Source of the DNA: Marsupella aquatica
Taxonomy: Eukaryota; Marchantiophyta
DNA length: 64,000 bases
Assembly (NCBI GenBank): GCA_973895155.1
Contig: OZ316898.1
Span: 434,001-498,000, forward strand
Reading direction: 5' to 3'
Below, in pieces: positions 10,563-22,975 of this stretch. The notes below the pieces were generated by a model. The model saw only the letters and a program-made list of their open reading frames with translations. It had not been told where the DNA came from and made no database searches. Both the position numbers and the translations under genes were made by a program. Position 1 is the stretch's first letter. The number at the start of each line of letters is the position of its first letter.

Positions 10563-10845
10563 CACTAGTAGAAAACATTGTCTTTAAGGACTCTAATGAG
10601 GACTAAAAAATCAGTCATTTCTACCATTTTATGACTAGAGCTTTTTGGTCATACTTGCCTCGTCTTTTAGGACAGTCAAATAAGACAAATGACTAAAACT
10701 CCCATCAGTCATTTATGGGTGTCTGAAATGACACAAATATTTGGAAATGACACGGTGTCCAAAATGACTGAATGAACGGTCGTCAGTCATTTTTCCATGT
10801 CTTTAATGACATTCAAAATGACATATATCTAAACAAATGATATTA
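10563..10845. mobile_element. Second CACTA-type terminus nested inside the first
   Basis: CACTAGTAGAAAACATTGTC at 10563 resembles the outer terminus but diverges after 13 bases. The next 280 bp are filled with AAATGAC/GTCATTT words, a different subterminal repeat set from the outer element. I did not find a matching right end, so this is a partial or rearranged element. Confidence 0.6.
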
Positions 10846-11649
10846 GAACATGTGGCAATTACACAAGTGCACACAATGTTGTCATTATAAGTCAGGTTAT
10901 AGGGTGTCTCAGGTTATTTGGGACGTCTCAGGTTATAGGGTTCATGGGAGGTGAGATCTTGCACAGTTTCACATGATTGATATTCAAAATGAAATCCACA
11001 ATGCGTCCACAACAAGACCCACAACAAGATTAAAAATGTAAGCATGTTACATCCCAATGATTGGAAACCACTAAACAATAACAAAAACATCATGTATATG
11101 ACATTCACAATAAAGAACTCAAAGAACTCCTAGATCTTATATTGAAAGGATCCAAACATTTTTATTGTTAACAATTGTACATTTCAGAAACTGTCAATAG
11201 ATCTACTATGTGGGCAATCATGATCGTCTAATCCTATCCCCCAAACTAGCTTATGCTCCTTGAACTTTGTCAAACTTGCTCAAGGAGTGATTTCATTGCT
11301 CACCAGAAATTGATCATGGCAAGACATGTACAATTGATGCAACAGCAGTCCTGTAATCACACACAAGAGTTGTGAGACATCATGTAATCTCTATTATGTG
11401 AAATAATTGTTAGGCAATCTGGTTCCAATTGGTTAGACAAAATAAAAATTCACCTGGGCAGAGGCTCTGTTGGGACATTCTTCACCTGGGCAGAGGAATA
11501 TGATGAGCTCAATCTAACAGTTAAAGGTACAGTTGGAGCATACCAGTTGCACTATCATCTCAAGGATTACTTACTCCTGCATGAAGAATTACTTTAATCT
11601 TTCAGAAATTAATCCCAACTTTGCCATGCCAACTTGAGAATCAAAACTA

Positions 11650-12113
11650 CTGCACCACACAAAAACTTCACTACATTTGGACTTTAATCTGTACAAGTGA
11701 TATGCAGTAAGTAGCTTATTGCAAGAAACACACAAAGGTAGAATAGAAAAAAATTATCACCTTAGGATGTGAAGTCCTCAAAACCCATAGGATGGCCATA
11801 GCACTACTGTACATAACAGAGAACAAACTACAGTTATTTTAAAAGAGATTAGGCACAAATGCTCTTGTTTCACCCTCCAAGAAATAACCTTTTCAAACCA
11901 AATTGTCCTGCACCACACAAAAACTTCACTATATTTATACTTTAAGTTTTACAAGTGATATGCAGTAAGTAGCTTATTGCAAGACACACACAAAGGTAGA
12001 ATAGAAAAAAAAATGATCACCTTATAATGTGAAGTCCTCAAAACCCATAGGATGGCCATAGCATTACTGTACACAACAGAGAACAAACTAGAGTTATGTT
12101 AAAAGAGATTAAC
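11650..12113. repeat. Tandem duplication, about 258-bp unit, two copies
   Basis: Units start at CTGCACCACAC at 11650 and 11908. Both contain a shared block on AAGTAGCTTATTGC and another on AAACCCATAGGATGGCC. It lies inside the CACTA element; no coding potential. Confidence 0.85.
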
Positions 12114-12850
12114 ATGCTATGCTTGTGATCACAGCGCCTCTCAGATCCCCCCTCCTTATGCTGCATCAACTTTGTGGCCCAGAGGTGGCCCAGAAGTATC
12201 AATAGGTTGTCCTATTCATCCTCTCTCGTTTTCTATTATGCAATCACCAAGGCCACAAGAGATGAGAAACTTCTTGGACCAAACTTTGATTCATTAAAAA
12301 CGAGAACTCCCCAAATTAGAATTAAGGATGCTTCTAAGCTTTGAGGCGCCCAGATCCCTCCCCAACCTTATGCTGCATCCACTTCGTGCCCGCCCAGAAG
12401 TGTACATTGCCGAGAACACTTGAAACGCTGCATTGGAGATATACACATGTTCAGATTTCTCAGGCAGTAGTCTACAAAACAAAGAGGGACAGAGGGAAAA
12501 CGTGATAGCCAAAAAAACAAGGGAGAGAGAAAGAGATTGCCACCTGCCAAATACCAGGTCATTTTCTACTTCAGAAAATTCCATGCAAAAATCTCTCTAC
12601 ACATCTCTTAGATGTGGTACAGTCCTTACACAACTCTTGAAATGAGTGCAGGACCTGAGTGTCAATGGAAGCGTAGCAAGCCAAAGGCAATTCTGCAATT
12701 CTTTAAATCCAAAATGTTTTTTGCAGAAATTCGTTTTCAAAACCTCTCTAGGCTGACATACCTGTAAAGCAACATAATTTTGAGTTAATGACATTGTCAA
12801 TCCGCAACAAAACAGAGAGTACTATGATGCATTAGGATGATCTCTTCAAT

Positions 12851-13540
12851 CTGCTTCTAAAGACTCCAAGATCGCAAATTTTACTTAAGATTTGAAATAG
12901 TTACACTAAATTGAATTTCTTAGATTTTTGCAGAACTTTTCTTGACAGCTATTTTCTATTTGACATTGTTGAGTCAAATCCTCATGAAATTCTGTGTGGA
13001 ATACATCGTTGGAAAGATCTTCAAGAGACTATTCTAATGAGCCCATGATTATCAACATTCATCAAGAATTGAGTGAGTAATTTGAAAAGTAGATTTTGCA
13101 GTTCATTGTACGTATGGACAGTGAAGCTTGAAAACATCCACGTACTGTACTGAGGAGAAACTTCAAGAGTTGAATGGTTGTGGCATGGTGCATCAGAAAG
13201 ATATGTTAAATCCGCTTCTAACCACTCCAAGATCGCAGATTATACTTAAGATTTGAAAAAGTTACACTAAATTGAATTTCTCAGATTTTCGTAGAACTTT
13301 TTTTGACAGGAATTTTCGATTTGACATTCCCGAGTCAAATCCTAATGAAATTCTGCGTGGAATACATCATTGGAAAGATCTTCAAGAGACGATTCTAACT
13401 AGCCAATGATTGTCAACATTCATCAAGAATCGAGTGAGTAATTTGAAAAATGGATTTTGCAGTTCATTGTGTGGACATTGGAACTTGAAAAAATCCACGT
13501 ACCGTATTGAGAAGAAACTTGAACACTAGAACAACTTTGG
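12851..13540. repeat. Tandem duplication, about 361-bp unit, two copies
   Basis: Units begin at 12851 and 13212 (CTGCTTCTAA / CCGCTTCTAA) and stay alignable through the block GGAAAGATCTTCAAGAGAC. It is inside the CACTA element and noncoding. Confidence 0.85.
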
Positions 13541-13939
13541 CACCAGCAGGTTGATCCACGTTGGGCGCATGAGCAAGAGTATCAACATAGCTAGATCAAT
13601 TTCCAACAAAACAGTCTTCCAACACCAAGATTTGTGGTTCAAACAAATAGAAAAAGTCTATCCAAAGCTTCTGTATTCTCCCACAAACATATGGAACAAT
13701 GCAGAAAATAGGGAACACTGATTTTATGTCGTAGTGCAATTCAGTGAGACCTTGCTCTGACTACAAAGGTGCGCATTGTTCGAATGAGCCGCTGCCTTAT
13801 CCTTGAGTCCCCGATCCACTTCCTTCTCAAATATTCCACCACTGCCACTAGATACCATGAAAGCTAGGCGTAAGAAATATTAGGCAGTTTTGCTAGCGCA
13901 AGTGCTGAGCTCATGAGCAGGGAAGATTTCAGGGAGACT

Positions 13940-14117
13940 GAAACAAGCTCTTGCATTTACAAATTGGGTAGCGGCTGGAAGGTCGCTAGGACAGGAGGAA
14001 GCCGTGAGCACGGCAGGTTTCAGCAATTGAAACAAGCTCTTGCATTTTCAAATTGGGTAGCGGCGGGAAGGTGGCTAGGACAGGAGGAAGTCGTCACCCA
14101 GGTCGGGAGAAACCCTC
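13940..14117. repeat. Tandem duplication, 89-bp unit, two copies
   Basis: GAAACAAGCTCTTGCATTT occurs at 13940 and 14029, each followed by AAATTGGGTAGCGGC and GGACAGGAGGAAG. It lies inside the CACTA element. Confidence 0.85.
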
Positions 14118-15170
14118 AGAAAAGACAAAGGTAAGGTGAATGCCAGGTTGGAACGGGCAATTTTTTGATGGTGGGGATGGATGTCGACAATCCAATGGTC
14201 CCTAAACCCCCATCCCCTTAACATGCAACCCCCGACCCTTCACATCAAACCCCCCCTAAACCCCCTTTAGTGAAAACCCAGCCACCCCCTAGCTAGCCTT
14301 GACATAAACCCCCTAATGTGCTTAAGACAACTCGACTGTGGCCACACTATGTTTGCAATGCTAGGGTCATCCATTTAGAGCGCCGATTGCAAGCTCTGGC
14401 TCTCAAGATCCTCCCAAGGTAGCAAACAAGGTAGGGTTCACGGTCCATGTTCCTTTTACTAAACCGTTGCGTCACTATTTCAATCGAGTGTTCTTCGGCT
14501 GGACGTGCCCCTTTACAGACCCACACCACCTTGAGACCGGTACAAATCTACCTTTGTGCATCTCGGTCTTTTATAGATGGATTTAGTAATGGCCAAGAAT
14601 ATGTTGACCATCCCTCTGTAGTCCACCCTCCATGAACCTCACTTCATTAAACCCAAAATCTTTTTGGTCACAAAATAAGGCCATTTATGAGTTATGCCCC
14701 TTGCTATCACCCTCTTTATATAATTACCCCTCCTCAGCATAAGTGGTCATTACCCTTGATGTGCTAGACTATTCATCCTTCACAAAGTAGCAAGGTTACT
14801 TCTCATAGTCTTTTAGTGAACCATAAAACACTAATAGTCTTTTGTAGTCTTCAACAAAACCGGTGCAATGGGTATGAGTCGTTTTAAGTATGGAAAAAGG
14901 ACTTAGTGGGCTTAGTCCTATAAGGTATGGTCTAAATTGCCCCGGTTTCTACTAGTGAGTGGAGAACTTTGTGTGAGAATGAGAGAGCTTGGACCATGGA
15001 GCTATGGTGATATGTACTTTTCGTGTACATAGTGAAGCTCTTGGTGCGGCCGTGGACGTATCCCAAACGGGGTGAACCACGTCGGTATCTTTGTGTCAGT
15101 GTACTCAAGTGCTATATGACTGATGATTATGAGACGTCATGTTGTCCGTTTCGATCCTACACAAATGTTA

Positions 15171-16514
15171 GACCATGTTGCGCAAAATTTGGATTTGCAC
15201 AGGTACTTTGCGCCATTGTGCACGCAATTGCAGGATCTCTTCAGTTGATGCGTGGAACACTTGCAAGCATCGATGGGGAAGGAGGCGAGGATGGAGGCAG
15301 TGTCCTCCGAGTGCCAATCCCCGCAAATGTGGCTATCGTGGTCAAGCGGAAAGGCTATCAACCGCCAATGTTATGGCGATACGGGGCAACGGTGGGAACT
15401 GATCCCTCTATTTTGGCCCTTTTTCGGGGTTAGGGGCCCATTTGCCCGGTTGAGATAGTCTTAGTGGTATCCTTGGTTGGTTGTTTCCTTTTGGTTGTGG
15501 GGAACTTTGGCTTGTTTGGCCTTGGTTGGGCTTTTTCCCCTCCGGCTTCCCTTTATTTGGTTTGCCTTTGGGACCCGGGATACCCTGTCTCCCGGTTTGG
15601 TTTTATATACCGTTTTATATACCGGCTGTTTTATATACCGTCGACAGCCGGCGAACCCTCACATGAATGCCAACGGGGCCGGATGTGAGGACCGGGAATG
15701 TCATTGGATCTAGGCACTCACAAGCACGACGGTGGACCCCATTTGACTTCACCGAACCAAGAAAGTACTTTGACGCACCGGTACCGGATGACTGCACTGT
15801 AAATCGAAGGCAGGGGCCATGGTTCTGAATCAGAGAAGAGGGAGCGCGATGCAAATAATGGGCCCGTTGACTACAGCCGAAGAAGTGGAAGCTTTCCACC
15901 TGAAGGTCCGTTGAGCCGGGGTCAAGTGTTTCCTTCTTTCTTCCATTCTTCGTGGCTAGGGATCGTACTGTAATGATCGGCCGGCAAGAGGTGAAGTTTC
16001 TTTCGTGCCATGGTCGCGCTCGAATGCTGGTGGTATTATTTGGATTTCGTGGAAGCTGGAGACGGCCCACGATCTGGCTAGTTTCATCCCGGTATTTCAA
16101 ATGCGAGGCTAGATGGCGAAGAACGACGAGATATCTGGAATAGACTCAGATTTCTCGCGAGGGCGGGTGGCGATGATTGGCATGGGAGTGGAAATTGCTT
16201 AGCCTGATTCTAGCTTAGTATAGATCTGACACCATCGAGACACGGACCAATTTGGAGCAGCGGTGTCTTGGAGGGAGGGAACGACGAATCCGCTGCGATC
16301 GAAATGGCTCACTTCGGGGTCTTCTAAGTGCGGGTTCCTTTGCCCCGTAATTTCGCGGATCGAAACCCGGGGTTTACATTTCAAGCATCGTGTGGGCTCG
16401 TTAGAGGGCACTCTGTCGCATAGCTCCAGATCTATTCATTTGGAGTGTGTTGCCAAGCCCTTGGAATCTTCTTTCTGGTTTCAAAGCAGTTGTATTTGGA
16501 AGGTGTAACGCAAG
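15171..16514. other. Spacer and putative promoter of the sugar transporter
   Basis: No supported gene. Short pyrimidine-rich and TATATACCG-containing repeats occur around 15600-15640. The 3' part should hold the transporter's promoter and 5' UTR; no single TATA box stands out enough to call. Confidence 0.4.
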
Positions 16515-18178
16515 ATGACAGAGTCAAGGCTCCCTCCTGCAGAGGCTAGTTACAAAGATGTGTCCGGGGACGAAGCGGCCCAACTTTGGGCTCGTCAGCT
16601 TAGGAGTGTTGGAGCTGGTCTGCTCTATGGCTTTGTTGCGCTATTCATGGGTTTCATAAATAAGGTAACTTCCAAAGCCGACCTAAACTATAGGTGTCGC
16701 GTTTGTTGATTAGTTTTCGCTTGTGTAGTAGTCTCGTAACGCAGTGAACAGAATCGTTATTTGTATGAAGTGTATGATGAAGTGATATCCTCGGGAGCGA
16801 ATCGCTTTATCCACAAAAGGACTGGAAGTAGATAATTGAGTCGGTGGTTGCGATTCTTTCACTGACACTAACTTTGCTGTGACGTCAGGGTATTCTTCAA
16901 TTATGGCCTTACTCAAACACCTTATTAACGCTTCAAATGTTGGCATCGATAGCTATTATTTACTCCGGGAAATACATGGGGCTCCTTACCGTACATCCTC
17001 TCAATCTTAAATCTGCAAAAAACCTACTTCCAGTTGTTTTCTTTTATAATGCAAACGTGGCGTTTGCACTTGCTGGACTGCAAGCTTTGAATATTCCTGT
17101 TTTCAATGCACTCAAACGCCTTACGCCTGTCCTCGTAGTTGGGGCCAAATATGTAATCGGAGATGCAATACCGTCAAGACATGTCCTGTTCTCCGTACTT
17201 CTTATCGTTGTTGGATGCATAGTTGCTAGTTTTGGGGACTTGAGCTTTGATTTAGTAGGCTACACACTGGCTCTTACAAGCTGTGTTCTTCAAACAACAT
17301 ACCTTTTGCTTGTTGAGAAGAGTGGCAGTGAGAAAGGTTACAACTCTCATGAGCTACTTCTCTATAATGCAACTCTGTCGTTACCCGTTCTGTCCACAAT
17401 GATTTTTGGCACGGGGGAGGCTGCGGCAGCCTTTTCTTCCTTCAGTACCAACATGGCTTCGTCAACTACCTTCTTGCCAGTGCTGGTCTTTTCGTTGTTG
17501 ATGGGATCTTTACTGAACTACACCTTGTTTCTCTGCACACTAATGAACTCGGCTCTTACTACGACAGTCGTGGGAGCCATGAAAGCCTTACTTTCATCGG
17601 TAAGATCTCAACCTGTTCACAACTTCCGCTGCTCGCACAAACCATAGGGTTACGTAAGTAGGACTGGTTTTAATATGGTGTAGATCGTTCTCCCTCCTAC
17701 TTATGACTTGGGTAGAGAGAGGAGTCCGTGGAACCATGACTTTATACCTGTCTAACAGTCAATTGTTATGCACTGACAAACTACTGGGGTAGAAGCATCA
17801 TAGTGCAGAACATCGAAAGGTTAGGATCTAGGGTGACGTCATTTGTATGACATCTATTGCAAGGTTTGTAGATAGACAGAAGATTAGTCTCTCTCACCTT
17901 TATATGTATATGTTAATGATAAGGAATCCTACTCAGTAGATGCTTTTTCTTTCCTTTTGCAGATTCTGGGATTCTTCCTACTTGGAGGAGTAGAAGTGAC
18001 ACCATTGGTAGTTGCAGGTATTGCGATGAATACTTTGGGAGGCATCTGGTATGCATTTGCAAAGTATAAGCAAAAGCAAAAGAGATATAATCTTCTACCT
18101 AGGAAGAGTTCGGACCTAGAAACTATTCAGAGTGGGCAATCACTGCTGCTTGTCACTGTTCCTCAAGGATCCAAGTGA
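16515..18178 (+). CDS. Nucleotide-sugar transporter, SLC35D / plant UGNT1-like
   Basis: Exons 16515-16664, 16889-17599 and 17963-18178 join in phase 0 at GT-AG introns of 224 and 363 bp, giving 358 residues, normal for SLC35/DMT antiporters. The protein is almost wholly hydrophobic, consistent with about ten membrane helices. Exon 2 has the family-typical FYNANVAFAL, ALKRLTPVLVVGAKY, GDLSFDLVGY and LLVEKSGSEKG segments, closest in memory to plant UDP-GlcNAc transporter UGNT1 and animal SLC35D. Likely role: exchange of a UDP-sugar for UMP across Golgi or ER membranes for glycosylation. The C-terminus is polar and Lys-rich (KYKQKQKR), plausibly cytosolic. The ATG at 16515 begins an acidic, non-hydrophobic N-terminus, and the stop is TGA at 18176. 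The gene appears intact. Substrate is inferred from family only. Confidence 0.85.
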
Positions 18179-19630
18179 AATCTCACGATCAGAAATAACA
18201 ATTTAGGATGGAGACAAGACCGTACTGATTTGTAGTACCTTTCCATGAGTTCAAATGCGACGTGAGGTCACCTCTTGGTATGCACTCTTTGAGCCTTGGC
18301 AATGTAAGCAGCTCGCAAGGAATGTAGTACTGGGATAGCCAATAATTGAAAGTATTCATCCGTGCAGAATCTCGAAGCTCTGGATGGCTACATGCCACAG
18401 TCCTGTCTCTATATTATGAGTCTTATAGCTGAACTTAGCATTACCCTTGTTAACTTTACAACTGCGACCTATGTCAATGCGAAGGGAACCTGGATGAGCT
18501 TACAATTTTCAAATGATCGAAAAACATCAAATTGTTCTGTTCGCGAACGTTTCCCCTCCAAGCCGGGAGTCTAAAAACATCCCGGAGGGCTTCCATTGGT
18601 TGTACACGAATTCATCATCCTCGCAATGGCTAGCTTTGAAAGCAAATTACTAGGCCGGTTGTTCACTGTTTAAGCACGGAAGTGCATTGGATCACCATTG
18701 TTTGCTAATAGTACAAACTCTAGATTCGTTGAAGAATCTTCATAGTTGAGGGGTGACTTATTTCTTTCTTTCTTTCTTGTATAAACAGAGAAGAGATGAG
18801 CTTTCCCAAAATGCCTGAATTGCTGTGTGTGTAAAGTGGCACTTGAATAGTGCGAGGCCATTCAGGGCTTCAGGTTATGGCATTAAGGTGTGATGCAGTC
18901 TGGGATTCACTATTTCCATCTTGTCGAGTGTTTTCTCGTCCCTACCCTTTTTCTGCCCCTCTGCAGCGTATCTCGCTTGCACTAGTACGAGTCATAGGTG
19001 AATGACACTGACCATTCCCTTATTTTTCCGGCAAGGGGAAATTTCAGAGCTATTCTGACCCTCTAGTGGGGATGATAACCTTTCTAGGAATCTCTGTTAG
19101 TCATTAGAATATACAGTCGATTCTCAAAAGCCCAGTTGTTGACTCTCTATCGGAATTTTGATTATTTAAGACTTTCGTAATCATAGTTACCCCCTTGAAC
19201 CACATGCACATAGATGGAAAGTTGTGCTATCTTTCACTTATTTGCCTCCACAACTAGTCAATTGCTTGATCGCTTTCCATTTAAGGTCGCTTGCTCAGTA
19301 TTTTCTAAGGGGTTATATGTCACGACACCGAACTACAGGACTGCGCGGAAACACAGTTTTTCTTCGAATATTTCCGATCTTCTAAGGATTCCTAGTGCTT
19401 CTCAGGTTATTGCGAATTTTCCCTGGTAACTACTGCGGAATATGAAACCTTATGCAAGAGTCTTTTACTGTACTTGTACCTAATCAAAATCTCCCTCATC
19501 TGCTGCAGGTCTTATATACTTCAGTTCATACCTAGGACGAAGAACTTTGGCAGTCATGTCACATAGTCCAACACCAATTCTATTACCTACAGCAGATCAG
19601 GCGTATTATTGTGTCCCCTTACGAGCAAAT

Positions 19631-19784
19631 GATCTCTATAACAGTGCCAAGCACGAAACAATTCGAACATATAATCCATCAGGGTGAGGAAATATCCTTA
19701 AAATCCTGATCTCTATAACAGTGCCAAGCACGAAACAATTCGAACATATAATCCATCAGGGTGAGGAAATATCCATAAAATCCG
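19631..19784. repeat. 77-bp tandem duplication
   Basis: GATCTCTATAACAGTGCCAA begins both units (19631 and 19708). The copies are nearly identical across 77 bp, indicating a recent duplication. Confidence 0.95.
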
Positions 19785-19811
19785 TTCGAAAAAATTGATT
19801 CTACTGACGTA

Positions 19812-19950
19812 GTGATCGTCATTCGACTGCAAAGTATTTTTTCTCTTTCTCTCGAAGGAAATTTCTCCCCTCCTGTTGTGATCATCATTCGACTACGAAG
19901 TACGTTTACTCCTTCACCTGAAGTAAATTTCTCCCCTCATGCTGTGATCA
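19812..19950. repeat. 66-bp tandem repeat, two units plus a stub
   Basis: GTGATCGTCATTCGACT (19812), GTGATCATCATTCGACT (19878) and GTGATCAT (19944) recur at 66-bp steps, each unit ending in AAATTTCTCCCCTC. Confidence 0.85.
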
Positions 19951-21494
19951 TGTGCACACTCATATATTCTGTCCATGCCGAAGTACTAGCTGTCTGATTG
20001 ATGTCCAAGAAACTTCCCAATCACAGTTGTCATTGTGCTGGGCGGAGGTTTCCTCCCTACATGGGGCAACCTCTTATGTGCCTAAGGACCTTGAAACCAT
20101 TAGTTTCTGCTTAACACGGATTAAGTCATATTACTCATTACCGGCCATGTTGGCAGCGTCACACTTGTGCACATCAATGGATACTACATTTGGTGGAGTC
20201 CCATTGTTCTTCATCAAAAGAGTGCAAAGCAATGTCGATTGAGGCAACACTGGCTAGAAAAGCAAAATGTTTCTGGTGGCAACCAGAGCCATGAGCTGCA
20301 TGATGCGGCTGTGTGGAATCATGGATTAGGGCACAAATCAATTTTGGTGTTAATTTTCAAAGATTAGGAATAAGATAGGTTTTGTCGTTCTTATTCCAAT
20401 GGTGTAAAGTGAAGATCAAACAGAGGTCCGATTATGGAGTTAGATATGTTCGATCAAAGTTTCTTTCCATTTGTGATACAAAAAAGCAGTGCACATTGCA
20501 AATGATACTTTTTTACACAAGACTAGTAAAGAACCTTGACTTGTTGGCCACACAAGGACTGGACAAATGGGTTTTGTGCATTCTTCTTAAGGTGGTGGAG
20601 TCTTTCTACGTGAGACTTACATAGATCTTTGGTTTGTGGGTCTCACTATATGGAGAACTCCCCATCACCTACAATGTTTTTAGGCCTCAGACCCCCTAAA
20701 ATGTAAGAATTTTTTGTAAGTTTTCAACCCCTATAAGTTGGAATATTCCAGAAATTTGGTTGGAATGACCCTAATGTTCTTATAAGTCGCAAAATTAGAT
20801 TTAAAATACCCGATTGTTCTTCTCAGAAAATTCTTAAGCCTTATTTTCAAGCCAATAAAATGACCCTATCCTTCGTCGCATGTGATGTGTCATTTATGTG
20901 GAAATGAAACCCCCGAGATCTTTGGTTTGTTGGGCAAGATTGAGCTTGGATAATGGGGCCAAAAGACTCTTTCTCAAGGCGGCAGAGAATTTTTTTCTAC
21001 ACAAGAGTAGTGTAGAACTCTACCTAGCTCTACACGAGAGTCGTGTACAATTTTTGCTAGTTTTGTATTTTTGGTACCATTTTGGTACAAATTCTGCAAT
21101 TTGGCAGGGCAAACAAATTTCAATTTCCAAGATTTTTAGCAGGGGTGTTCCCAAGGGAGTTAAACCACACCTGCCACTATAAAAGCCTCATTCCATGTCT
21201 CACTACTCACCATAAAAGGTGAAACACTAGCACCTTTTGTGGAATACTTGCCAAAAAAAGGTTTTGCAGTCAACACCTTTTGTGGAGCTCAAAGTCCATT
21301 CTTGAACAATTGCTCTTCACAATGAGAGCTACGGGTTACTCGTAGCCCTTTATAGGGGCAGGTGTGATTTAAAGAGAGGCCTTGAAATTTGGTCTAGCAA
21401 CCGAAGGTTGATGGATTTTTCATTAAAAATATTCTCTCATGGGGTCAAAAATGATGCTTGAAATCATCTTTAGCTGCTTCAATTGAAGCACCCT

Positions 21495-22975
21495 AGTCGC
21501 GGAACTCGACTACCTTAACACTTAGCTCCGGCGTCGCTGACTCCGACCCCGAGCTCCCCTATGGTCCAGGCCCGGGATGGCCATCTAGGGAGGACTTCGC
21601 ATGGGGATGCTTGTGGGCAATGGGCGTGGCACAGGCGATGGCAAGGCGCTAAGCTAGTGACACACACTAAGACTTAGACTAGCTGAGGGCTGGTTGGGTT
21701 ATGGGAAAGGGCCGGGCTCAAGGTTGACTATCCGGACCCCGGACAAACTTTGAGTTCTGAGTGCTTGAGTGAGAGCTCCTCTTGGGCCCAAGGCCAATGG
21801 AGTTTACTCCATGGGCAACGGACGCTTGGGGCATGAGTTACGACCTGATTCGGGGTTGGTCGATTGGGGCCCCCAGGCCACGACGGGATCTGAGGGCCTA
21901 GGCATGAGCATTAGGTCAGCCTGATCACAATGGGCTAAGGCACTCTGCTTACAGACGCCTAACTAGAAAGTTATGGGCATCGCCAGTTGGTGGCACCCCC
22001 ATACGTGCGGGTTGGGTCCAGGTGGGGGGCCAAATTTTGGGGACCAAAGTTGGTTCGGGGGTGGCAGGTCTCCAGAAGCATATATGAGAGGAGTGATGTC
22101 TCCCTAGGGGCTAAGGGCGAACCGAAGTCGTGAGCCGCGGCGGTTGCAACACTAGGAGAAAACACCACACGTAAACGACAATCTCTTCCCAATAGGAAGT
22201 CTGTTGGAGGACTTCTTGGATGCGTTAGAAAGCTCTCAAGGAGGAGTACATCCCCCTAATCTTAGCTGGGTCTAGGGGTGCCATGAATACTCAGGGTTTG
22301 TTGGGGCCATCTCCCCAACTTGCCGAATCCTACTGAACAGTAGCCAAGCCGCGTTCAATCTCCCAAGGAAGCTTGCGTTGGGGAGGCAAGACCATGTAGG
22401 CGTGGAGGTTGAGTTCCAGAGGCGCTTGGCCCCTAGGCTACCAATGGGGCGAGAACCGGGAGTTGGTTGCTAGAGTGGAGGCCATTCTAGTCCCGACGTG
22501 TTGGAACAACCTTGGGACAACCTACGCTAATTTGGGCCATGAGCATGTCCTGGAGGTAGGGCGGTCACTTGGTGATGGATAGGTACGAGGGGCAACCTGG
22601 GCTGAACCCAAGGAAGGAGCTGTTATGGACGAACAGTGGGTGTCGGTTCTGGTTCCGGCTTATGGCAATGGGAGGACCTATCGCTGACCTACTTACCAAT
22701 GTCTGTTGAGCTTGAGTTAGGATGCTAGACTTGGCGAGATCTAGATCCGATTGGGGTTACTATCGAAGTACTTGGTTGCTTGTGAAGACAGTGAGGACCG
22801 TTGAGCAATGGTTGTGTTAGAGAGCAAGCGCGACTTTGTATGGGAGTGGCCGCAGGTGGTGTGAGGGGCACCAGTTTGCTTGCTAAAGGAGTTACGTGGA
22901 GGCGTTCGGGCACCAAGGGAACTTAGGCGTGGGTGCTGGGATTGGTGAGGGCGTTGGGTGGCAAGGTCCACCACT
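21495..22975 (+). mobile_element. 1.48-kb noncoding element, copy A, with 5-bp target duplication
   Basis: Bounded by ACCCT on both sides (21490-21494 and 22976-22980). The element begins AGTCGCGGAACTCG and ends GGTCCACCACT. A second copy of nearly equal length lies inverted at 36362-37854, roughly 85 percent alike by eye over the parts compared. A 5-bp duplication and about 1.5 kb length fit a solo LTR, but the ends are AGT...ACT rather than TG...CA. It has no coding capacity. It interrupts the copia polyprotein whose GAG-pre-integrase part resumes at 22976. Confidence 0.75.

Larger units (their letters stand above)
10324..14957. mobile_element. Non-autonomous CACTA (EnSpm-like) transposon, 4634 bp
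   Basis: The left end CACTAGTAGAAACCGGGG (10324-10341) is matched by its exact reverse complement at 14940-14957; similarity continues inward through ATTTAGACC. Both sides carry the 3-bp target duplication AGT (10321-10323 and 14958-14960), the CACTA hallmark. Subterminal regions are packed with short AGTC/GACT words in both orientations (for example AGTCGTTT), like CACTA transposase-binding repeats. No transposase frame is present, so movement would need a partner in trans. The interior is tandem duplications and low-complexity filler, with part of another CACTA element near the left end. Confidence 0.93.
10199..15170 (+). mobile_element. Copia 3' LTR split by a CACTA insertion
   Basis: The LTR starts TGTTACGG just after the polypurine tract. 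It runs to 10323, is interrupted by the CACTA element, and resumes at 14958. Its distal part has a block near 15050-15085 (GTGGACGTA, then ACGGGGTGAACCACGT) that recurs near 24144-24175 beside another copia remnant. The right boundary is approximate. Confidence 0.65.
18179..21489. other. Spacer downstream of the sugar transporter
   Basis: No gene supported. It holds the 3' UTR of the transporter, two small tandem repeats (annotated separately) and, at 21209-21242, an inverted ACCATAAAAGGTG/CACCTTTTGTGG pair. The last few hundred bases may be the decayed 5' part of the copia element that resumes at 22976. Confidence 0.4.

Noticed and set aside
15615-16100. 161-codon - strand frame upstream of the sugar transporter
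   Set aside because: No recognisable domain; it lies in the likely promoter region of a + strand gene.
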